From positions 1 through 41,725 of the forward strand of contig JAJZCR010000028.1 in the NCBI GenBank assembly GCA_021851715.1: 41,725 nucleotides of DNA, in the 5' to 3' direction. A program made the position numbers and the translations under genes. This DNA is from Planctomycetota bacterium (GTDB lineage: Bacteria; Planctomycetota; Phycisphaerae; WQYP01). The notes beneath the pieces were generated by a model. That model was given only the letters and a program-made list of their open reading frames with translations. It had not been told where the DNA came from and made no database searches. Shown piece by piece: positions 30,373-39,174 of this stretch. Every line of letters starts with the position of its first letter. The stretch's first letter is position 1.

Positions 30373-31521
30373 TTACGAGGGCAAACTCACCGGCATAATG
30401 ACATAAAGAAAATCCGGACCGAGTCGCAAAATCCCCGGCTTGGTGGATGCTTTCATTTCCAGCACGACTTCATCCACAGTGGCTACTTTCAAGGCATCGG
30501 CCAGATAATGCGGATTAAATCCAATATCTATCGGTTCGCCGGAATAAGACACCTTCATGTTCACCCGGGCATCGCCGGTTTCCGGAGCCCGGCTTGTTAC
30601 AACCAGTTGATTGGGGCCAAAGGAAAGTTTTACCCCTTTGGATTCTTCATTGGTCAGCAGGGCGGAGCGTTTCACAGCACTGAAAAATTCTTCGCGATTG
30701 AGAGCGGCTTTGCGATCACAATCCTTGGGAATAACATCTTGGTAAGGCGGAAACAGGCCTTCCACCAGGACACTGCTTAAGATGGTTCCGGCACTGGCAG
30801 CGGGTTTGCCGTCGGCGGTTTGTTCCACCACATGCACATACAGCTTGTTTTCGCGAAATTGCAGATGCACGATATGTTCCGGATGAGCCAGAAGCCGTTC
30901 CAAAAGTGAAATGGCTTTCAGCGGCACCACCGAAGATACTTCTTTAGCATCCGTTGCCATAACCTGGTCCTGCGTTTGTGCCAATCTATGGCCATCGGTT
31001 GCCACGAGCATGAGCTTTTTACCTTTGCGTTCAAAGAGCACGCCATTAATGGCATAGCGGCTCATTTCTTTAGCGGCGGCAAAACGCGTCCGGTCCAGCA
31101 TCGTTTTCAACGTGCTGGCCGGCAGGGAGAAATCGGGCTGGCCTTCAAATCCGGTAATGGGGGGAAATTCCTCGGAATTAAAACCCAATAACTTGAAAAC
31201 GCTGTCTGAACCCGTGATGGTGGTTTGATCGCCATTGGTTTCCAGCACCAAGGTATCATCCGGGGCATTGGTGATGATTTCCAGAAATTTCATGGCCGGC
31301 AAAAGCGCTGATCCAGGCTCTTTTACTTCCACTTGTCCCAGCGTACTTTCCAGTGTCACTTCCATATCGGTGGCCATGACGCGCAAGGCGTTGCCGCCGG
31401 GTTCGTTCAATGTGGAAATTTTCACGCAGCCGAGAATAGGTTTGGGGGAACGGGCGGGAACCACGTTGGCTGCCTGGCCCAGGATTTCAAGTAACGCTCC
31501 GCGATTTATGATTGCTTTCAT
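30373..31521 (-). CDS. dnaN: DNA polymerase III sliding clamp (beta subunit)
   Basis: A 382-aa protein. It begins MKAIINRGALLEILGQAANV and includes ARSPKPILGCVKIS, RVMATDMEVTLE, FSLPASTLKTMLDRTRFA, YAINGVLFERKGKKLMLVAT, DGHRLA and the ending YVIMPVSL, all typical of DnaN. The clamp tethers the polymerase and other factors to DNA. ATG 31521 was chosen by homology, with GGAAG upstream; the open frame extends to 31650. It is cotranscribed with the dciA-like gene, pointing toward the candidate origin. Length is normal (about 366-385 aa). dnaA and recF are not adjacent. Confidence 0.95.
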   Translation of the reverse strand: MKAIINRGALLEILGQAANVVPARSPKPILGCVKISTLNEPGGNALRVMATDMEVTLESTLGQVEVKEPGSALLPAMKFLEIITNAPDDTLVLETNGDQTTITGSDSVFKLLGFNSEEFPPITGFEGQPDFSLPASTLKTMLDRTRFAAAKEMSRYAINGVLFERKGKKLMLVATDGHRLAQTQDQVMATDAKEVSSVVPLKAISLLERLLAHPEHIVHLQFRENKLYVHVVEQTADGKPAASAGTILSSVLVEGLFPPYQDVIPKDCDRKAALNREEFFSAVKRSALLTNEESKGVKLSFGPNQLVVTSRAPETGDARVNMKVSYSGEPIDIGFNPHYLADALKVATVDEVVLEMKASTKPGILRLGPDFLYVIMPVSLPS

Positions 31522-31935
31522 AGGTTTCACTTCCTGAAAATCCACAGATGATCGTGACCACCTTTTATGCGGCGGCAAATTTCGGATTATCTTAAAGGTG
31601 CAGGGAAAAAATAACAACCTCGGAGCGCGTACGGCGCGGTGATTCATCATGCTTCAGACCACCTGATTATTGCTTCGGCGGAAAGCCTGAATGAACCACG
31701 GATGCTGCGCCTGGAAATGACGGCCTGTGGCCACGCCTGATTGTGCGCAAATCCTGCAACCGGGCTTGCCAAGGGATGTATCTGACCGGTATTATTCGCC
31801 AGCGGAGGGCGAACACCTCAATTTGGCGCGGCCCCCGCAGGCGTCAGGGTCAGCCGACGAACCGGCGCAGTTGACCGGGCATGGCCAACGAAAAACAGGG
31901 ACGGGCCGCAGCCAAAGAATTTACTGGAGAAAAAA
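31522..31935. other. Divergent intergenic region between dnaN and hisI
   Basis: A gap of about 410 bp. It contains a good plus-strand promoter (31766-31795) for hisI. The minus-strand dnaN promoter was not pinned down. No gene is seen. Confidence 0.4.
31766..31795 (+). promoter_or_regulatory. Probable promoter of hisI-folE2
   Basis: TTGCCA (31766-31771) and TATTAT (31790-31795) are spaced 18 bp, each one mismatch from consensus. It lies about 140 bp before hisI. Confidence 0.55.
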
Positions 31936-32364
31936 ATGACCTCGCCGAACAACACTCGTGAACTTGGCAACGAACTGGACATAAAACTCGACGCACAGGG
32001 CCTTTTTACCGTGGTTACCGTTGATGCCGATACCAACCAGGTATTGATGGTGGCCTTCATGAACCGCGAAGCCTTGGCCAAAACCATGGAAACCGGCAAA
32101 GCCACCTATTGGAGCCGTTCGCGGAATAAGTTCTGGGTAAAGGGGGAAGAAAGCGGCCACGTGCAGCAGGTGCGGGAAATTCTCGTCGATTGCGACCAGG
32201 ATGCGCTGGTGCTGAAAGTTCACCAGCAGGGTGTGGCGTGTCATAATGGTTATCGCTCCTGTTTTTATCGCCGCGTGGCAGGCAGTCCGCGTACCGGCAG
32301 CAGCGTAGCTTTGGAATTTATCGCCAAGCCGGAAATTGACCCCAAGGCTGTTTACAAGCACTGA
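31936..32364 (+). CDS. hisI: Phosphoribosyl-AMP cyclohydrolase
   Basis: A 142-aa enzyme opening the adenine ring of PR-AMP in histidine synthesis. Motifs include [40 protein letters not shown], the metal-site stretch [17 protein letters not shown] and [13 protein letters not shown], with the expected Cys and Asp ligands. It is the stand-alone HisI form without the HisE domain. GGAG lies before ATG 31936. Other his genes are not in the window; folE2 follows 96 bp later. Length fits (about 110-140 aa). Confidence 0.95.
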   Translation: MTSPNNTRELGNELDIKLDAQGLFTVVTVDADTNQVLMVAFMNREALAKTMETGKATYWSRSRNKFWVKGEESGHVQQVREILVDCDQDALVLKVHQQGVACHNGYRSCFYRRVAGSPRTGSSVALEFIAKPEIDPKAVYKH

Positions 32365-32460
32365 CGGGTTTTGGCCGGGTATTTGCCTTTCTGCCGGAAC
32401 AATCCTACGATTTGCCGGTGGCCGCGGCTTGGCGCGGCCCGTCAGGCTGGAGGATTTTTT

Positions 32461-33312
32461 ATGACGGACGCTGGTTCCGGCATCACCACGACAACCGCCC
32501 ACGAGGCTTCCAACCTGGCCGATGTGCAGGGTGCATCGGACCAGCGCAATGTGGCCATCGACAAAGTGGGCGTGCGGGCGGTGCGTTACCCCATTACACT
32601 CAAACAGCGGGACGGCGGGGAACAATCCACCGTGGCCAGCATCAATTTGTATGTGTCGTTGCCCAAGCATAAAAAAGGCACGCACATGAGCCGGTTCCTG
32701 GAAATCCTCAATCGGCACCACCGCACCATTACGCCTTCGCAGATCATTCCGATTCTCCACGAGATGAAAACCCGCCTGATGGCGACCGATGCCCATGTTC
32801 AAATGAATTTTCCGTATTTCATTGAAAAAGCCGCGCCGGTTACCGGGGCCCGCGGCTTGATGGATTATTTATGTTCCTTTGAAGGCACCAGCAATGGAGC
32901 CGACGATTTTATTTTAGGCATCCAGGTTCCCGCGACCTCGTTGTGTCCGTGCAGCAAGGAAATTTCCGCCTATGGTGCCCACAACCAGCGCTGCCAAATC
33001 ACAGCGCGGGTTCGTTTCAAGGGGTTGCTGTGGATTGAAGACCTGGTGGCCATTATGGAAAGTGCCGCAAGTTCACCGGTGTATGCCGTGCTGAAGCGCC
33101 CGGACGAAAAATATGTAACGGAACGGGCCTACGAGAATCCGAAATTCGTGGAAGACATCATCCGCGATCTGGCCCTGGCCATGGAAAAAGAGCCGCGTAT
33201 CACGTGGTACAGCATCGAAAGCGAAAACTTTGAGTCCATCCACAACCACAACGCCTACGCCCAGATTGAACGGCAAAAAGCCGATTCGGCGCAAGCCCTG
33301 CGCAGGAAGTAA
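32461..33312 (+). CDS. folE2: GTP cyclohydrolase I type 2 (GCYH-IB)
   Basis: A 283-aa enzyme making dihydroneopterin triphosphate from GTP for folate and, in some bacteria, queuosine. Motifs: DKVGVRAVRYPITL near residues 34-47, LPKHKKGTHMSRFLE near 67-81, and the active-site stretch LCPCSKEISAYGAHNQR at 161-177 (C162 and C164). Type IB enzymes use various divalent metals and are often induced under zinc limitation, but no Zur site was recognised. ATG 32461 was chosen; the frame begins at 32371. It follows hisI and likely shares its promoter. Confidence 0.94.
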   Translation: MTDAGSGITTTTAHEASNLADVQGASDQRNVAIDKVGVRAVRYPITLKQRDGGEQSTVASINLYVSLPKHKKGTHMSRFLEILNRHHRTITPSQIIPILHEMKTRLMATDAHVQMNFPYFIEKAAPVTGARGLMDYLCSFEGTSNGADDFILGIQVPATSLCPCSKEISAYGAHNQRCQITARVRFKGLLWIEDLVAIMESAASSPVYAVLKRPDEKYVTERAYENPKFVEDIIRDLALAMEKEPRITWYSIESENFESIHNHNAYAQIERQKADSAQALRRK

Positions 33313-33618
33313 TGATCGGGTGCTTCTGGGGGGCGTTGCTTAGTATTTTGTGTTCGCTGAAAAAAAATCGGCGGGACGGATTTTTACAACTTGACATTTA
33401 TACTTCTCCGGCTATCATGCTGCTCCAACTTAGCTTGTGTGGGCTTGGAGATTCATAGGGAACATGAACTCTCGTTAAATAAACAGCGGTGGGACGCCGC
33501 GATTTCTTTGGTGTGTTATGGGGCCGGGGCAAGTTTTTGCTCTTGATGGCCATGGGCCGCGCTCGCTTTTGCGGGTGGGCCGGATTGCGCGTGTCTTGCG
33601 CTTATTTGGAGGTTTCTC
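33313..33618. other. Intergenic region upstream of the second PEP-CTERM gene
   Basis: About 305 bp with no gene. A poly-A run and AT-rich part near 33355-33420 could hold a promoter. No clear terminator for folE2 was seen. Confidence 0.3.
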
Positions 33619-34512
33619 ATGCGTAGTATGAAATCCCGGGTGGCAAAAGTTCTTTTCGCCCAGGCTTGGTTGGTGGGTTTAGCCGCGGGTGCGGGCCATT
33701 GTTGGGCTAACGCCGCGATGCCCATTGGCCTGACGGGTTGGAACGCGGATGTGATTTACGTGCCAACGGGCGCAACCGAGACCGTTGAGAGCTTCGACGG
33801 CAGCGGCTACGCGTGGTTCGAATCAGGAGGCTATCCCCCGTCCTATAATTACACGGGTACGGGCATACTTTCGAGTGCAGACAACTCGGCCTTTGGCAGT
33901 GCGTGGCACGACCCCTGTAACAGTAGCCAATCTGAGTTCCAATTTCAGTCCTATTCGGGTAATAATGTGCTTGAACTGGGTAATGCGACATCGCCCGGCC
34001 AGATGTTGACGCTTTCCACTCCCGCCGGCTACGAAAATCTGGCCATCCTCGCTGCTTCCGGCAACATTGGCGGCAACGCCACCAGCACGTTCACGCTGAC
34101 TTTCTCTGACGGATCCACCAGCCGTCCGATCACCTACGATCCCTACGATTGGGGCGGTGGTACCGGCCAGAAGGTATTTGGGTCAAACATCGCCCGCATG
34201 GAGTGGCCCAGCGGCAACCCGACCATCGGCAACGCGTCCTACAACATGTACGAAACCGACATCAACCTTACCACGTTCAGCAGTTTCGACGGTGCCTTGG
34301 ACAGCGCCAAATACATCAAGAGCATCACATTTGCCGAGCCTTCCGGTGGCCGCATCGGTGTTTTTGCCGTCAGCGGCGTACAAAATGCCAGCGCCGCCGA
34401 CCCGCTGCCTGAACCATCTGCCGTAAGCCTGTTGGCGGTGGCTGCAATTCCCCTGTTATTTCGCCGGCCTGCGGGGCGGTGGGGGCACCGGTGCCATAGA
34501 ACCACCGGATAA
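33619..34512 (+). CDS. Secreted PEP-CTERM protein
   Basis: A 297-aa protein with a signal peptide (about residues 1-31, ending near CWANA), a Gly/Ser/Thr/Asn-rich beta-type body with several aromatic residues (FNADVIYVP-like strand NADVIYVPTG; TLTFSDGSTS), and the C-terminal LPEPSAVSLLAVAAIPLLFRR, a clear PEP-hydrophobic-Arg sorting signal. A 13-residue tail follows the Arg cluster, longer than usual. GGAGG lies before ATG 33619. Exosortase-processed export is expected. The body is not recognised and does not obviously match the PEP-CTERM protein at 26194. Confidence 0.85.
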   Translation: MRSMKSRVAKVLFAQAWLVGLAAGAGHCWANAAMPIGLTGWNADVIYVPTGATETVESFDGSGYAWFESGGYPPSYNYTGTGILSSADNSAFGSAWHDPCNSSQSEFQFQSYSGNNVLELGNATSPGQMLTLSTPAGYENLAILAASGNIGGNATSTFTLTFSDGSTSRPITYDPYDWGGGTGQKVFGSNIARMEWPSGNPTIGNASYNMYETDINLTTFSSFDGALDSAKYIKSITFAEPSGGRIGVFAVSGVQNASAADPLPEPSAVSLLAVAAIPLLFRRPAGRWGHRCHRTTG

Positions 34513-34792
34513 AATATACAGCCACTTTTATCCACCTTCTCCTGCCTCATCGCCCCGATAAACTGCGGAATTTCCATCCGTTCCGCAGTCGGCGAAGCCC
34601 CCTTCGCCACCGGTGCAGGACGCTTGGCGTTACGGCGGCGATGTAATACAATGATTTATTCGCGTTGTCTGCCCAAGGGCGGGGCCAAAAAGGTCCCGGC
34701 ACCCAGGCGCGACTGGGCCGGCGTATAATGTGAAGGCTGCGGCCCAAGGTGTTGGCCCGGGGTATTTTAGGTTGTAAATAGGGGATTAATTT

Positions 34793-35809
34793 GTGATTAC
34801 TCTGGTTGAGCAGAGCCAGAAGGTTGAACCATCACCGGCCCAGATGATGGACTGGTACCGGCAAATGGCGCTGATTCGGCAGTTTGAATTGCGCTGTGCA
34901 CAGTCTTACCAGCAGCAGAAAATCGGCGGGTTCTGCCATTTATACGTAGGTCAGGAAGCCGTGGCGGTAGGCAGTATCGCCGCCGTTCGTCCTACGGATT
35001 ACATCATCACCGCCTACCGGGATCATGGCCATGCGATTGCCCGGGGGATGGATTGCCAGTCGCTGCTGGCGGAGCTTTATGGCAAGGCGTCCGGGTGTTC
35101 GCATGGGAAGGGGGGGTCAATGCACTTTTTTGACCGGGAGAAAAACTTTTTTGGCGGCCATGCGATTGTAGCGGGTCATGTGCCGCTGGCGGTGGGGCTG
35201 GGCTGGGCGATCAAGTACCGCAAGGAAGACCGTGTGGTGCTGTGCTATTTCGGGGATGGAGCGATGAACCAGGGGGCGTTTCATGAGGCGCTGAACCTGG
35301 CCGGGCTTTTCAAACTGCCGGTAATTTTCATGGTGGAGAACAATGGCTACGGCATGGGCACCCATGTGCAGCGGGCGTCGGCGGTGGCGGAATTGAAATT
35401 GCGCACGGGAGATGCCTACGGCATTCCGGGCAAGCATGTGGACGGGATGGATTGTCTGGCGATGTACGAGATGACGCTGGCGGCGGCGCAGTATTGCCGG
35501 GCGGGCCATGGATCCCTGTTTATTGAAGTAAAAACCTATCGGTATCGGGGTCACAGCATGTCGGACCCGCAGAAGTACCGCACGCGGGAAGAGGTGGCCA
35601 AGTACCAGGAACATGACCCGATTGGCCGGCTGGAAAAATTACTTCGCGCGAAAAACCTTCTGGATGATGCCAAGGTCCAGGCGATTAACAACGAAATTCA
35701 TGCCCACGTGGAAGAAGCCCATCACCAGGCGGATATGGCCCCGTTTCCCCAGACGCAGGATGTCTGGAAAGATGTTTACGCCAATCCGTATGGTCCGTAC
35801 AAAAGTTGA
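34793..35809 (+). CDS. pdhA: Pyruvate dehydrogenase E1 component alpha subunit
   Basis: A 338-aa thiamine diphosphate enzyme subunit. Motifs: MALIRQFELRCAQSYQQQKI near residues 25-44, GFCHLYVGQEAVAVG, ITAYRDHGHAIARGM, CSHGKGGSMHFFD, the ThDP/Mg motif GDGAMNQGAFHEALN beginning at residue 154, ENNGYGMGT and the flexible loop YRYRGHSMSDPQKYR. It decarboxylates pyruvate as a heterotetramer with the beta subunit encoded 60 bp later. The start is GTG 34793 with AGGGGA-type purines upstream. Related 2-oxoacid E1 alphas cannot be fully excluded, but motifs favour pyruvate. Confidence 0.9.
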   Translation: MITLVEQSQKVEPSPAQMMDWYRQMALIRQFELRCAQSYQQQKIGGFCHLYVGQEAVAVGSIAAVRPTDYIITAYRDHGHAIARGMDCQSLLAELYGKASGCSHGKGGSMHFFDREKNFFGGHAIVAGHVPLAVGLGWAIKYRKEDRVVLCYFGDGAMNQGAFHEALNLAGLFKLPVIFMVENNGYGMGTHVQRASAVAELKLRTGDAYGIPGKHVDGMDCLAMYEMTLAAAQYCRAGHGSLFIEVKTYRYRGHSMSDPQKYRTREEVAKYQEHDPIGRLEKLLRAKNLLDDAKVQAINNEIHAHVEEAHHQADMAPFPQTQDVWKDVYANPYGPYKS

Positions 35810-35869
35810 TGCCACAGCGGGTGGCAGCCGGGTGGTGGCAATCTTTATCCGTCCAGGAGATTAAGTTTC

Positions 35870-36856
35870 ATGCCGGAAATTCAATTTAGAGAAGCTCTGA
35901 ACCAGGCCATGTGCGAGGAAATGGACCGCGATCCGGATGTATTCCTGATCGGGGAGGAAGTAGCGGAGTATGACGGAGCGTACAAGGTTTCCCAGGGTAT
36001 GCTGGCCCGCTTTGGTCCGATGCGCGTGGTGGATTCACCGATTTCGGAAGCAGGTTTCGCCGGGTTGGGCGTGGGGGCGGCCATGGTGGGCATGCGGCCC
36101 ATTGTGGAATTTATGACTTTTTCATTTTCCCTGGTGGCCTTTGATCAGGTGGTGAACAACGCTCCAAAGATGCGGTACATGTCCGGCGGGCAGTTCAAAG
36201 TGCCCATTGTTTTTCGCGGGATTTCCGGTGCGGGCCAGCAGCTTGCGGCAACCCATTCCTGGACGGTTGATGCGCTCTATACCCATGTGCCGGGGTTAAA
36301 GGTGGTGGTACCCACCACGCCGTACGAAGCCAAGGGGCTTTTGAAAACGGCGATACGCGATGACGATCCGGTGGTTTTTCTGGAAAATGAAGCCATGTAT
36401 GGCAACCGCGGTGAAGTGCCGGCGGAGGAATATCTGCTTCCCTTCGGCAAGGCGGATATCAAACGTGAAGGATTCCACTGTACTATTGTCGCCTGGGGAC
36501 ACGGTTGCCTGACGGCCCTGGCCGCGGCCGAGCAATTGCACAAGGACCATGGCATTGAGGTGGAAATTATTGATCCGCGATCGCTGCGGCCCCTGGATAT
36601 CGACACGATTGCCGAATCGGTGAAAAAAACCGGCTGCTGTGTTACCGTCGAAGAGGGTTATCCAACGTGCGGCATGGGGGCGGAAATAACCGCCCAGGTG
36701 CAGGAAAAGTGTTTTGACGACCTGGACCATCACATCATCCGCGTGGGGTCGCTGGATGTGCCGATGCCTTACAGCAAGGTGCTGCTGAACCATGTGGTAC
36801 CGGGTGCCCAGCGCGTAGCCGAAGCGGTGAAACAGGCGATTTATTTTCAGAGATAG
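35870..36856 (+). CDS. pdhB: Pyruvate dehydrogenase E1 component beta subunit
   Basis: A 328-aa transketolase-type subunit: IQFREALNQAMCEEMDRDPD at the start, LIGEEVAEYDGAYKVSQGML near residues 26-45, DSPISEAGFAGLGVGAAMVG, VFRGISGAGQQLAATHS, and a C-terminal transketolase domain with EIIDPRSLRPLD and TVEEGYPTCGMGAEI. It pairs with pdhA just upstream. AGGAG precedes ATG 35870. No E2 or E3 gene follows, so the rest of the complex must be elsewhere. Confidence 0.92.
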   Translation: MPEIQFREALNQAMCEEMDRDPDVFLIGEEVAEYDGAYKVSQGMLARFGPMRVVDSPISEAGFAGLGVGAAMVGMRPIVEFMTFSFSLVAFDQVVNNAPKMRYMSGGQFKVPIVFRGISGAGQQLAATHSWTVDALYTHVPGLKVVVPTTPYEAKGLLKTAIRDDDPVVFLENEAMYGNRGEVPAEEYLLPFGKADIKREGFHCTIVAWGHGCLTALAAAEQLHKDHGIEVEIIDPRSLRPLDIDTIAESVKKTGCCVTVEEGYPTCGMGAEITAQVQEKCFDDLDHHIIRVGSLDVPMPYSKVLLNHVVPGAQRVAEAVKQAIYFQR

Positions 36857-36870
36857 CAAGGCCAACGGCG

Positions 36871-38346
36871 TTGACTTGGGGGAACACGACAATTCAACAC
36901 GACAAGACCAGGGTACGAAGCGCGGGGGCTGACGGCGACGGCATTTCACAGTCTGCGCTGGAGAGAGTTTTTACTCTGGCAAAAGCGAAAATTCCGAGTG
37001 TGGAAAACAGTTGGTATCACCGGCAGGGCGCTCCGGTTTTTACCGTCCGCGGAAAGTACCAGGCCCGCGCCTGGACGCAATGGACGCAGGGCTTCGAGTT
37101 CGGCATGGCGCTGTTGGCGTTTGATGCCACGGGTGATCAATCGCTGCTGGCCAAAGCGCTGGCGGATATCCGCCGGTTTATGCCCGCCCATGTTTCGCAC
37201 CAGGGGGTGCATGATCATGGGTTTAACAATATCAGCACGTATGGCCACTGGCGGCGGCTGATGCTGGAAGGCAAAGTCCCGCACAATGCCGCGGAACTGG
37301 ACATGCTGGAGTTGGCCCTGAAGACCAGCGGTGCGGTCCAGGCCATGCGCTGGACTGCCGTTCCATCGGACCCCGCCGGCGCACTATTGCGGCGCGATTC
37401 GGGCTATATTTATTCTTTTAATGGGCCACATTCGCTCTTCAGCGATACCATTCGATCGGTCCGATCTCTGGTGCTCTCGTGGCAACTGGGCCATAGCCTC
37501 CAGAGTGAAAATGACGTGGTCGTTAACCTGCTGGCGCGGGCGCTGCAGCATGGTCTGACCACGGCCCGGTTTAACGTGTACTATGGCCGAGGCCGCGATG
37601 CCTACGATACCGAGCCGGGACGGGTGGCCCATGAATCCATCTTCAATATTAACGATGGTCGATACCGCTGCCCCTCTTCGCAGCAGGGCTATTCGCCATT
37701 TACCACCTGGACGCGGGGATTGGCGTGGATCTTGCTGGGGTTTGCCGAGGAATTGGAATTTCTGGCCACGCTGGATAACAGTACGTGGCGGATAATCGGA
37801 CCGTTGGTGTTGCCGGGGCGGACGGCGGCCAGCGCGCGCAGCGAGGTGACGGCGGCATTTCTCGGTGCCGCCCAGGCCACGGCGGAATGGTATATGAGCC
37901 ACAGCTTTGCCGATGGCATGGTGTATTGGGATTCCGGCGCGCCGAATCTGCCGCGGCCGGTGGTTTACGCCGGGGCCACGGTGGACCCCTGGACTGCGCC
38001 GGAACCGATTGATTCCAGTGCCGCTGCCATTGCCGGCCAGGGGTTTTTGCGGTTGGCGAATTATCTTAAAAAGACGCAGCCGGCGGCCGCCCGGCGGTAC
38101 ATGACCATGGCCCACCGCATTGCCCGTACGCTTTTTTCCGAGCCGTATTTAAGCACCGCGAAAAACCATCAGGGCTTGATATTGCACAGCGTGTACCATC
38201 GGCCCAACGGGTGGGATTACATTCCGCCCGGTCGCATTATTCCCTGCGGCGAAAGCAGTTTATGGGGCGACTACCACGCGTTGGAATTGGCGTTATTGCT
38301 GTATCGCAGCCATACCGGCGAAAAGTACGTGACGTTTTTTGATTGA
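36871..38346 (+). CDS. GH88-like unsaturated glucuronyl hydrolase family protein
   Basis: A protein of about 491 aa with the alpha/alpha six-hairpin glycosidase pattern: APVFTVRGKYQARAWTQWTQ near residues 50-69, GVHDHGFNNISTYGHW, YIYSFNGPHSLFSDTIRSVR, YDTEPGRVAHESIFNINDGR, SQQGYSPFTTWTRGLAWILL, EPIDSSAAAIAGQG and GWDYIPPGRIIPCGESSLWG. This resembles family GH88/GH105-type hydrolases that act on unsaturated uronates released by polysaccharide lyases. The start (TTG 36871, 14 bp after pdhB) is uncertain; no ATG or ribosome site fits better. No signal peptide is seen, so it is probably cytoplasmic. The link to pdhA-pdhB may be only positional. Confidence 0.75.
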   Translation: MTWGNTTIQHDKTRVRSAGADGDGISQSALERVFTLAKAKIPSVENSWYHRQGAPVFTVRGKYQARAWTQWTQGFEFGMALLAFDATGDQSLLAKALADIRRFMPAHVSHQGVHDHGFNNISTYGHWRRLMLEGKVPHNAAELDMLELALKTSGAVQAMRWTAVPSDPAGALLRRDSGYIYSFNGPHSLFSDTIRSVRSLVLSWQLGHSLQSENDVVVNLLARALQHGLTTARFNVYYGRGRDAYDTEPGRVAHESIFNINDGRYRCPSSQQGYSPFTTWTRGLAWILLGFAEELEFLATLDNSTWRIIGPLVLPGRTAASARSEVTAAFLGAAQATAEWYMSHSFADGMVYWDSGAPNLPRPVVYAGATVDPWTAPEPIDSSAAAIAGQGFLRLANYLKKTQPAAARRYMTMAHRIARTLFSEPYLSTAKNHQGLILHSVYHRPNGWDYIPPGRIIPCGESSLWGDYHALELALLLYRSHTGEKYVTFFD

Positions 38347-38686
38347 AGTACAATTTGTGCCACCGCATTCTTGCGGATGGACCGGACTGCAGGTGCATCT
38401 GGTCGACACCTTGATTTATCTGTTACACCCAGGTGAAAAACGCCCGTAAACGGCTCTGTGCCCCCCAAAAATTCCAATTCCAATCTTTTTTAAAATACGG
38501 CGATGGTTGTGGAATCCAGCGTGACAATGGGGATTATCTGAGATCCCCACAAGCGTCAAGGAAAAATCTCGCCAGATGTTGGGGCTTCTCCGCAAGTTTG
38601 GCCGGGGCTGTACCGATAACAGCTATAGGCGATGCCTGCCTGCCCCATGCGTATCGCAGTGCAGGCGTGTGTTCAGGAGGTGTATG
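38347..38686. other. Intergenic region before the cupin gene
   Basis: About 340 bp without a recognisable gene. A short CCGCA-TTCT-TGCGG hairpin follows the hydrolase stop but lacks a T-run. AGGAGG at 38675-38680 is the cupin ribosome site. Confidence 0.3.
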
Positions 38687-39148
38687 ATGCCGATTATGAC
38701 CCAGGCCGTACCGCGGACATTCCCCAGCAAGAAAATTTCGGTGCAGGGACTTGTAACCACGGAAAGCGGCGCCGCAAATTCATGTCTGTTTATTGTTACG
38801 TATGAACCTCAGGGCTACGTAGGGCCGCATTATCATAAAGAGGAACAACTCCTGCATTGCCTGGAGGGCGAAGGGTTGGTCTATTTTGAAAACAACCCGC
38901 AGCCCCTGCAGGCGGGACAGGTCGCCGTGATTCCGGCGGGTGTCCGGCACGCCATATTCAATACCGGCCAGACCCGGTTTCGTGTGGCGGTTTTCAGTCC
39001 GGTGGTTGTTCCAAGCACGCATTGGCTGACCAAAAACAAGCGCTCCGCCTTTCCCCTGGCGTTCGTCCATGATGTTTTTGAACCGCCCCAAGATGCCGCG
39101 AACAACGAAACCGAAACTAAAACACGTAACGCGCCCCGGGCACATTAG
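38687..39148 (+). CDS. Small cupin-domain protein
   Basis: A 153-aa single-domain cupin. Motif 1 lies in GYVGPHYHKEEQLLHCLEGE near residues 43-62 (metal ligands H48, H50 and E53 or E54) and motif 2 in VAVIPAGVRHAIFNTG near 78-93 (H87). Small cupins bind metals and include sugar isomerases, dioxygenases and regulators; the substrate is not predictable. ATG 38687 was preferred to ATG 38684 because AGGAGG then sits at six bases. It ends 26 bp before the convergent thiC. Confidence 0.8.
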   Translation: MPIMTQAVPRTFPSKKISVQGLVTTESGAANSCLFIVTYEPQGYVGPHYHKEEQLLHCLEGEGLVYFENNPQPLQAGQVAVIPAGVRHAIFNTGQTRFRVAVFSPVVVPSTHWLTKNKRSAFPLAFVHDVFEPPQDAANNETETKTRNAPRAH

Positions 39149-39174
39149 CCGCCGTCCGTGTTCAGCCAACACCG

